From Mesaphorura yosii (Eukaryota; Arthropoda; Collembola; Poduromorpha; Tullbergiidae), in contig WIXG01000336.1 in NCBI GenBank assembly GCA_009869945.1, forward strand, positions 1-64,000: a DNA stretch of 64,000 nucleotides. Direction: 5' to 3'. The notes beneath the pieces were generated by a model. That model did not search any database, was not told where the DNA came from, and worked only from the letters and a program-made list of their open reading frames with translations. Below are positions 55,101 to 64,000 of this stretch, piece after piece. The position numbers and the translations under genes were made by a program. The number at the start of each line of letters is the position of its first letter. Positions within the stretch are counted from its first letter, which is position 1.

Positions 55101-58027
55101 CATGCATTTTGCATTGTCAATGTTAAATTGCACAATTTTTCACTCCGCCAGTACACTTTTGTCAGTCGGCCGTATGTCGTGCAATAACAATTTATCATTC
55201 TTCTCCCACTCGTACCGACATGCAAAGATGCAAGATGCACGTTGGGCGAGCACTGTCCAAATAAATCATGTTAACTTAGAAAAAGAATTCACGCAGAAAA
55301 GCAATGGGAACATTTTGTTCATTGCGCACTTTTGTACATGGCAATAATAATCCGTCACTCTCGTAACCCAAATCGATTTGAGAAGTTCCTTGTGGCAATT
55401 TCCATTCATTCACCATGTCTCACATTTTACATTTTGTGAAAACAAGAATTGACCACAAATGCGACCGAAATCGATCATTAAAGAGAAACGTACGCAGATA
55501 TCGAACAGATTTTGAGGTTTGGATTGTAAAATCAGGTTCAGGATTTCTTGTGCTGTGCGTCGGAAGAAGAAAGCCATAGAAAGGAAGTTGCTTGCAATAC
55601 AGATGACGAGATCTGTAGATCATCTGTAGATGATGAGGCGACGTGTATCACTGATGATTTCGGAGACCATGATTCTGCAATATCGTTGATCAATCTCTTT
55701 CGTATCAGTCTCCCACACTGCTGTTGCAGCGCAGCGCAAAAATTTCGTCCGTCATGAAATTAGTGTCCGATTTCATGCTTTGTCATGGTGTGGCTCGGCG
55801 TGTCTTATGTGTATTACATGCTTTGTTACCGGCTAATAAGAATCATGTTGCACTACTAAACTAATAAGCTTTTTTGTCTTCAGTGCGTGCGTGGTAGCCA
55901 GCTTGTAATTTTAATTATGTTATTATTCTCGTATAATATCCGCAACCACCGCAGCAGATGAAATGAGACGAGACGAGAAGAATGCGAAATGCGAAAGGAA
56001 TGCCACATGCTATCTTTACCCTGCACTTGAAATACGACAGGCTGCAACTACAAAAATATACTCACCACCAGCAGTGATAGAATTCGTGAAAAGTGAACTC
56101 ATTACAACAATCTGATCACTCGCTAAAGTGGTACGAAGTCGTGAATGAAAAACGTTACAATCCAATGGAGTAGAAATTGAAAGAAACGAGTACGAGAGCG
56201 GAACGCATGACGAATGTAAATCAATACGAATTTAACTGGATTACAGCGCAAATGAATTCAATATTAGTATTGATTTATGACAGATCCCCACGACATCCTC
56301 TCATCGAGTCGTGAGGAAGGTATGAATGAAGTCCTGACTTCTTCGGCGTCGCGTAACCCCGCACGGCACGAAGTGGAGTCGAGCCTACCAGCTCGAGTAA
56401 GTTCAAGTGCGAGTGCGAAGAGATTAAGCGACGAGATTATTGTTGTTGGTGAAAAGAGAAGACAAGAGCTCATGGCGAGTATGACCCATATTACACTGCG
56501 GCAGTATCAGCAGCGCAGCGCGCAGTAGTTGTGTGTTTGAGCCCTTGTCTCGTTGATGGAATGCAAGATGTTTTTAAATATGCTACAGTCATTGTTGTAC
56601 ACAATGAATGCAATTCAATGCTGGTTTGATACTCTTGATGAGGATGATGACTTGATGTATAGATAACCTTATGCGAGTCTGGGTCACCTCTCACGTCACA
56701 CTTTGCCACAGCCACAGCACAGCCAGAGCCGATGCGATGCACTGACACTGGGCCTGACTGCACCTTGCTCAACAATCGATTCCATGTCAAGTTGACGAAT
56801 TACCAAGCGGCGAATTTATTCGCCACTATTTTAGCGAATAAAAGTCAGTTTGGCGAACGGTGAAACCTGGGAAAATTCCAAAATGCCGAATCAATTGATT
56901 ACAAGCTTTTTGTTCATGTCAAAATGGCGAACGGACAAGGTAACAATTATTTCTTGAAGTCAGGTGTACATAAGACAAGCTGGTTGATCCATTTCTTAAA
57001 ATACAAGTAGTTAAATTTTGATTTGTATTCGGTACACAAGTTCTGGGTCTTGCGACCATCTCCCATTGCGATGAATAATTGACGCACTGCATACTGTGCG
57101 TGGGTCACAATAGTAATACTCAAATCCTTTCACTGTTTTTCATTTAGAGTAAGTGTATCCAGCATTGGACAATTTAAATGTGATTTTTCCACCAGATGTA
57201 CACACATATTTATTATATGTCCATTTCGCAATTTAGCACATTCAAGGAGAACTCAACCCACACAGTGAATACCAGGCTGCGACTGAAACAGAGGGAACTG
57301 AGCTGACGAAGACCCTCAGGAATCCGCTTGGTGCAAGACTACTCGCAGTCAGAATGCCGAATTGCCTGAAATCTACGAAGTCAAAATGGCGAACTCACCA
57401 CGTTGGTTTTTTACAATTCGCAATCTAACTGAGAAAATTTCCCAGTTAGCTTAGAAATTCGTCACTTGGTAATTCGCCAACTTGACCGACAACCCAGCGA
57501 TCAACTAACTGCATGGTATGGCGCTGGCATTGGCGTTGGCAAGGTACCAACACAGCAAAGAATTGTTCAAACGAAATAAATGATCAAGTCAGGCCCTCAA
57601 TCAAGTGTCACGACACACTGGGCTAAGATCAAATATGCGATTGGAATCTGGTTGCACCTGCTGCTCCGGGGCAATTATCAAAATGCATACCGTAATTATA
57701 AATTAAACATATGCGCGTACGCATCTCAAATGGTAATTATTAAGTTAAGACAAGATGCTGAAAAGTAAAACTGACTTGAATAAAAATTCCAACAGGATAT
57801 TATTTACTTTAGGCCGATAATCTTAAGTCATTGGCGGACGGGCATAAACTCAGAATAGAACCTATTGCCTGTCTCTTGATTGCTGGTTCACCATCTTTCC
57901 TTAACTGAGGCTTTTCATTTTGGAATAGTACGAAATATCTTTTCTGGCGCATAAGCTGGAGCTCACTTGTACTTACCGTGGAAGTGGACAGTAGCAAAAG
58001 AAGTGAAAGCTGGTTGAATAGGAACAT
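49130..58027 (-). CDS. ZP-domain (cuticlin-like) apical matrix protein 2, neo/nyo/mey type
   Basis: Eight coding exons on the minus strand: 58027-57977, 52085-51740, 51663-50771, 50679-50457, 50383-50262, 50180-49989, 49841-49753 and 49643-49130. They total 2430 bp, 809 residues, in phase. Exon 1 gives MFLFNQLSLLLLLSTST and joins LHLVSCQSQ across an intron of about 5.9 kb to make a full signal peptide. Next comes a long Gln/Pro/His-rich region with poly-Gln runs. The ZP domain runs from LEVKCEKNVMRVYIAFDKPF to CTIQICRYQCPEQC, with all usual Cys. A furin-like site RRRKRS follows, then VVSDGDLDFI, a transmembrane helix (MSTFGFASMLTVLIGTLLIA) and the tail RRPRPKHHR. The ZP core (for example WDQARKLRCTWHDQYEK, VGKGPWASEVSGLVKIG) is of the very conserved neyo/nyobe/morpheyus type from insects; that subfamily placement is from memory. 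Such proteins anchor the apical matrix and shape cuticle. The exon-1 assignment rests on phase, a GTAAGT donor and the completed signal peptide. Confidence 0.9.
56786..56817 (+). repeat. Left terminal inverted repeat of the 701-bp element
   Basis: 32 bp; pairs with 57455-57486 in reverse complement, 29 of 32 identical. Confidence 0.8.
57455..57486 (-). repeat. Right terminal inverted repeat of the 701-bp element
   Basis: 32 bp; reverse complement of 56786-56817 with three differences, all transitions. Confidence 0.8.
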
Positions 58028-58078
58028 GATGATAAAGGTTGTCCTCCTTGTGGTACAAGGATTTACGTCTGAAGGCTC
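58028..58078 (-). other. 5' untranslated part of ZP gene 2 first coding exon
   Basis: Just upstream (on the minus strand) of ATG 58027 is a strong splice acceptor (CCAAATTTCAG ending at 58079), so transcription starts further upstream in a separate non-coding exon that I could not locate. Confidence 0.55.
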
Positions 58079-61000
58079 CTGAAATTTGGAAATAATCAGG
58101 GTTAGGTACATTCCTTGAAATAAGTCGAACAAAATATGCTGCTGAATTTGAGCCATCCAAGGTGATATTCTTTGGTTTTATGATATCATTGAATGCGTAC
58201 AACGATTGGTGTTACTAAAGGTCAATGCCAGCTAACCGTTGATCGTTGGCAATGTCAAATGAAACCAGAAATCAAAAGTGACTCACACGCTATTTAACCT
58301 CCAACTGCGTAAGTATTACAATCATTCACACCAAAGCAATCTTGTAATGAATTCTGATTTCATTGTCTTAATTACTCATTCCGTGCGTCATGGTTCACTG
58401 AACACAGAACCACTGTTCACAGGCTCAGCACAAGTGGAATAAAGAAAGCTGCGAATCCACATTTAACAGGCTCAAGACCGGCAGAGAGTTTTCTCAATGC
58501 AAATGCGACATGAATACCTGCGTAGCAGGATGCAAAACCGCAGAATGCGAAAATAATGCGGACTGCACTCTCAAAAATTTGTAGGTTTCTGCTGTGAGCA
58601 CAATCTGGACCACTTCAAAGGTCGGGTTTCGAAAATTTTCACAAGCTATCCAAAATCCTACGAAAATAGTCGGTGCGAATATTATCGTTGAAAAGTTCCG
58701 GCTCGACTTTGTGTTCTGAAACTAATTTAGCAAAAGCAATAATTTTCATTGATTTACAATTTGACCCATAAATTCGATTATCAGAAATTAATCAAATTAA
58801 ATTAATCATCTTCAGCTCCAATTTGCGTTGCGTAGTTTTCTGGTCTTCTGGCACCTTTCGGCTGGGTTGTGATACGGATATTGTTTGACCTAAATTGTGA
58901 TCTCTTCTGCATTACAACCGAATCTTAAACCACTGCGTTGCATTGTTTGAATGCTGAATGCGGAATCCATTTGGCTTTGCAGCAAAGACTCTTTAAGGAA
59001 AGTTTGAATAAGAGATGATAAAAAGTTGCTCTGCAAGTTTTCTTTCATTACTTGAGAGTAGAGGGAGACAACCAAATAAAAGATGTTTTCAAAATCCTTA
59101 AACCTTACGATTTATCTATTCTATTCCTATTCCGAATCGACAATTCGTATATCCGTGTAATAATACAATGTTATTGCTATTGCTTTCAGAATCGTGGGGA
59201 TCATGGGATTGGGATCGAAATATTTTTCTAATTGGTTCTGGACTAAATGAACAGCCACGGCCACTGCCAAGTTCCTCGAGTCATTCAAAATGAAAATCAG
59301 GGAGCTTCAATCTCTGGAATAAAGAAGCATTTTTGTCGGCTTTGTACAAAATTCTTTCACATTTAACTTTAGCACCTCAGCGTGTCTTATTTTGTTTGTC
59401 TCTTAGTTCCAACAATTTATTACCTTCGGCTTCCATTAACGTTTTCAGAAATATAAATACTGTGCTGCTGAATGCAAAAGTGTGTCACAGTCATAAAGGT
59501 GCTGTGCAGTGTATCGTATCACCGCAGCACAACTTGAAAATGCTTGCCCTCTTCTTTCAGCTTGAACTGTGCGAATAAGTTTTTTGCTTTTCACATGGCC
59601 GTAAGTCCAAGTTAATAACAATTCTCGCGTACGATATGCGCAACTTGAATTAAACAGTAATTTATAATGCCTTAATAGTTGCAGTACAAGTCTCTGAAGC
59701 CAAAGCTGTAATTTAGTGGCAGGCTTCTGCCGTTGGTGTTTTGCGCTTTAATCTTTTCACGAAAGCGCCTTGTCTTGACCAACATTCCTTATGCATACCG
59801 CTTCTGCTGCTGCTTCAGCTTGGCTGCGTGCTTTGTTTCTATGCAGGTTCAAAGGGTAACTCCACAAAGTACAATGAAAAATGTGGCGTACGTGAGTACA
59901 CGCTTTATAGTTCGTATTGACAAGAGACTCATTCATGCTTTTTGCGATGACGGCGATGAGAGAGGAAGGAAGAAAAGAATAGTGAAAGTTAAACACAATC
60001 ATCAGACATAAATTCTGATTTACAAAAAAGAATGTTGCAATTTGCATTTTTTTCAAGAATAGGAGAACAAATACTACGGACGAGACCGAAGAGTGGACTC
60101 ATGAAACAGCTATTAAAATGGCAAAAAAGTCTTTCAACCCATAAGTCCTTAATTCCTGCCTGCTGCCGTGCCTCAGCTTTTGAGTTTAATGGAAGGAAAG
60201 AGAAATGCACCAAACCAGCAAACAATTAACAATTAAAATTGTGCAAAAATGCACTTGACCCTGTTCACTGTGATGGTCAAGGCGAATTGTCCTGTCCAAT
60301 TTGAGATATGGCACTATAAATGCATGCAGAGGTGCAGTGACGGGTTAGTTAAATGAAAGGAAATGCAGTCAGTCAAAGATTAAACATCAATTGCAACTCA
60401 GCGGAGTAAACGCATACCTCGACCAGAGTTCTGTTGAACGTGCGATGCCGCGAAATATTTTGGAAATCGAATCCATTATCAAACACCTACAACAGAAAAG
60501 TTAGTGTGGCCCGAGCAAATAAATGCTAAGATTAGAACTGTCACATTTGATGGAAGCAAAACGCAGTAGTAGGACACAAATCGCTATGCATAAAGAGTTA
60601 TGCCAACGTCGTTTCTGTTCCTACATTTCTTGAAATGGATGAGAATTTCATTCATTCCACGAACCACGACCGGCATGTCGAATGTCGTGCAGTGGCAATT
60701 GCAATTGCCGCGATAACAGGAGTTGCAAACGATGTGGTGGAGATAATGAAAATGTCATTTTCTTTAGAGCATTGACTTTGACTCCAACTTTTTAGCCTCT
60801 TTGCTGTCTTGTCTCTCGTTGTTATCCGTTGTTCGTGGTTAAACAATAATGGAAAGTTTACTTTTTTCAAATCTGATTCTGGGGCAGATAATCGTGGGTG
60901 ATAAGTGCACAAAATCACAGTCACAGTGCAGTTGCAACAGCGTGCTCACCATTCATGAATTGCACACCAAAGCCATGCAGCCAAGAAGATCAACAATGAA

Positions 61001-64000
61001 CATCTGGAGCACTTTATAACTTTATTTTTCAAAGCCTGAAAAGTTCCGTCTGTTTTTATCTGCATCAGCATGCCAAGAGTGACTCGCTGTGAATTAATTG
61101 CGAATAATTAAGACCGCATGCATGCCTTGTCGCTTACTTCGTGGTCTGATAAAGACGCTGGGGTCCACATTAAGCAGCAATTATTCAGACTGACACTCTA
61201 TCCATTCCGCAGCTTTTATTTATAGAGACAGAACACGAAAATGGTTCAAAAAATGAAAACGAAATTATGAAAAGAAAAATAAGGCGAACGCATTCAAAGG
61301 AAGATGAACCCGACAAGACCTTTAATGAATGTCTTCCATTGTTTGACATTATAGAGGGTATAATTTGCGGCAGTAATGAACTACAAACACCGGCAGATTC
61401 TCAATGCCATGCAAATCCCGTAGCTTAACATAGATTTTGATCTCCATTTCTTATCGAAAAGAGAGTGAAAATATTTTGAACCTTTTTCACTTTTTACTCC
61501 ACACGAGTTTGCTCTTGAAAAGGATGTGAAAATTATTATAATTGCGGAAGCGGTGGTTCATTGTTATGTTCTTGTTGACTTCTTACGTGAATGACGAAGA
61601 CTTTCGTTCTAAAACAAGCGTTATCGTTTATCGTTACCTTATGGGAATATCCGTACTCAAGGAATTGAAGTAAGTGTATTTGGTTTGTACAGGTCGGCCT
61701 CTTAACCAACCGACCTTTGAAACTTTGAACTCCTGCCTTCAGGTCGGTTCGTTCGTCGAATCTCGAGCAAAGTAACTTTCGATAATATGCCCTCTAAATG
61801 TGGAGCCGGTTCTTAAAATCGACACAGGACTCGGAAGTCGGAAAGCGTAATCCTGTCGAATTGAAAATTTGTAGCAACACTTTTTTTTTACATCGACGAA
61901 GTGAGACAGATTCAACTGACGCTTCCATTCAACACCTGCTGCGGATTCCTCTCAAATTCTGAATGAATGACCGAGTTTCATCGCAATAGAGCTTTTGAAT
62001 GGAATGTACTCACTTCAATTCAATTTACTGGCAAAAATTCGCTCTCATTTACCTGAAGACTGAAAAAGAAGGTTCCAAATCACAATTCGAAGCACATTTA
62101 CACTTTGTCCATTAGCTCAGGTGGTCGAAATCCATATTACCATTTATCCAGCGGTCACTTCACACAAGAAAGCCAAATCTGGCAGTATTTTCACCGTGAA
62201 CTTACTGACACAATTTTGTCAAATCCAACTGAACGGTTTATTTTGATCCGCGTTCAGAGTTGATCGGCCGGATAAGTCGCGATTGAACTGCTGCAACTTG
62301 TTATTATGATTATGGCTAAATTGCCGGTTTTAATTGATAAGCATCCAAAGACGGACGGGTTTCCACTCACTAACTTTGCTTCTTTGTGTGTGAGCAATTA
62401 CGTGCCGGTGCTGGTCGAGCAGATGTGCGTGGATGTTTTTCTCTCGTATGATCATTCAGTCACTGAAGGATGTTTCACACAACAATTTCTCTCGAAGAAT
62501 AAAAGTCGGTTAATAAGAAGTAGTATCAAATGATGTGAAAAGGTTACGGCATGAAGTCATGAAGTCTTCTCTCTTATTATTGTCTGTACGCAAGGCGTAG
62601 TACAGGACACGACGGAGTAATCTCGAGTTGTGCTGTTGTGAAGGTAAAGGCCTCTTGATCGGTCAGTCAGTAATGCAGTTTCAATACGTTGCATTAATAA
62701 CACACATACGAACTCAATACACTCGTATGCTCAACACAAGTCCGAGCACAACAATGCACACGATGACGAACTGTGCGAGTATGACTTGAATAACAATCTC
62801 TGATCCACTGCAGAAATGCCTGCCTGCATGAAAACCTGTCTTGTTAAGTCGTGAATCTATTGAACCGTATAATAAATGTGAATTGCTGTTATGACTTTTG
62901 GACAAGTTTTGAATATAACGGTCTTCGTGTTACTGTGTCTCTGGTACGATGCGATACGATTGTTCAAGTCAGAAGAGTCACAGATTTTTTAAGCAGAAAA
63001 AATTGAGTTAATCAAGAAGGACGTGCAGTTGCTCGCACGGATGGCTTTGCAGCGAAAATGTAATGATTTACACGATACGCCAACACACCGCACGACTTGA
63101 CTCTACGTCCACAGATATTTTTGATGCTTTATGTGGATTTTATTAAAATGATCTCAGGATCTTATTTCACTGCCAAGACGGACCGACAAACTTGTGGGCT
63201 GAATGAATGTACGCGTGATAATGATGAGACAGGCTGCTGCAGTGCAGTGGGTAAAGGTGTCGGAGAAAAGCATCGCATCGTATCGTATCGCATGTATTCA
63301 GTTGGACGCTTGGGTAAAATTCGAGATTCTTAGCTTGGGACTTTAATTTAAGGAGCAAAGAACAAGACACGACAGATGAAGACGAAGACGCGGTTCCCCC
63401 TTCGTTGTATGCGTGGCCATAGCCATGGACATAAGAAACGAAAGGGTTGCGCAGTAAAAGGAGCCACCAAAAGTCTTGCTGGTCTATATTATTGTTGTTG
63501 TGTCATACTCCCAAATACTACTACGTGTACTCGGCGTACATTGAGGACTCTTCAATTAAGATCAGGGTTACAGAGGAAGACCACAACAAAGTAACAACTG
63601 CTACATTAAGCCAGCCAGCCACCTGTCCTACATGGCCATTCTTGCTGCATGATGTTTTGCGTCCGCTCTGTGCTGCGCTGCGTCTTGATGAACCTGTGCC
63701 TAATTGCATGTCGGTTTAATGAATTTGCTATTATAAGCCATTACTTAGCACCGGTGTCGTTCGCTGCATTTGTGATTACAAAAGCAATTCGCATCGTAAA
63801 ATTAAATTATCATAAATCGGACATTAACTTTTCGCATACTGGGATTGCAGGCAAGTGCAGCAGAATGCCTGGTGCGACGATAAACTGTTAAACCTAAAAA
63901 CCCAAATGTCAGCAATTTAGCATTGATGTGAGAATTGACAATTTGGTTTCATTTCATGTTGGCTTGTCAACGGTCCGAGCTAAAATTGTGGAAGCGCATG
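58079..64000. other. Gene-free stretch upstream of ZP gene 2
   Basis: No exon I can support. It should carry the untranslated first exon and promoter of ZP gene 2. Short frames here lack domains. A cluster of three AGGTCGG motifs (61691, reverse at 61710, 61741) is the only local pattern that stood out, along with dispersed CATCG/TATCG units near 63270-63290. Confidence 0.45.

Larger units (their letters stand above)
56786..57486. mobile_element. 701-bp terminal-inverted-repeat element, non-autonomous (MITE-like)
   Basis: The ends are 32-bp inverted repeats: 56786-56817 (GTCAAGTTGACGAATTACCA, AGCGGCGAATTT) and 57455-57486, which match as reverse complements with 3 mismatches in 32. The interior has no coding frame. 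It carries subterminal repeats: CAAAATGGCGAAC occurs near both ends (about 56922 and 57380), and AATGCCGAATT/AATGCCGAATC also occurs twice (about 56882 and 57354). I see no clear target-site duplication next to the ends. This is the build of a non-autonomous DNA transposon, sitting in the large first intron of ZP gene 2. The superfamily is unknown. Confidence 0.78.

Noticed and set aside
56277-56528. 83-codon plus-strand frame rich in Ser/Glu/Arg
   Set aside because: Composition is protein-like, but it has no domain, no signal peptide and lies in a ZP gene 2 intron; too little to support a gene.
62104-62170. TTAGCTCAGGTGGTCGAAATCC resembling the start of a tRNA
   Set aside because: No anticodon or T arm can be folded downstream.

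Overview
The window is animal nuclear DNA: spliced genes with GT-AG introns, long gene-free stretches and no bacterial-style gene packing. The content (two zona pellucida proteins of the kind that shape arthropod cuticle, a secreted non-specific nuclease, an animal alpha-amylase, an arthropod-style BCOR) points to an arthropod. I suspect a springtail or another non-insect hexapod or crustacean, but that is inference and cannot be proved from this sequence alone.

Layout. Positions 1-12344 hold no gene I can support. A BCOR-type corepressor gene lies on the plus strand at 12345-23377. It has six coding exons that join in phase to 1955 codons, and a decayed Tc3-like transposon sits in its first coding intron on the opposite strand. 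At 24310-25080 is a decayed copy, and at 25650-26701 an intact copy, of a secreted DNA/RNA non-specific nuclease, both on the minus strand. At 27390-28916 (minus) is an intronless 509-residue protein that I do not recognise. At 29580-30149 (plus) is a small secreted Gly/Gln/Arg/Pro-rich protein in three exons, with a TATA box.

From 30756 to 35621 (minus) runs the first ZP-domain gene: 8 coding exons, 851 residues. Positions 35.7-44.5 kb appear gene-free. At 44529-45210 (plus) is a Cys-rich secreted or membrane-anchored protein. At 46097-48155 (plus) is an alpha-amylase in 9 exons (512 residues) with unusual active-site neighbours. From 49130 to 58027 (minus) runs the second ZP gene: 8 coding exons, 809 residues. 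Its signal-peptide exon lies about 5.9 kb upstream of the rest, and that intron holds a 701-bp terminal-inverted-repeat element. Positions 58.1-64 kb hold no gene I can support.

All exon structures were read by eye: each boundary has a GT and an AG, phases agree across every junction, and each summed CDS is a multiple of three. The genes do not form an operon. The two ZP genes make related extracellular-matrix proteins; the nuclease and amylase are probably secreted (digestive or salivary) enzymes; BCOR is a chromatin regulator unrelated to these. The most unusual points are the amylase with a Glu where the family has its chloride-binding Arg, the ZP protein whose reading frame places 110 residues before its hydrophobic signal, the orphan intronless 509-residue protein, and the new TIR element.
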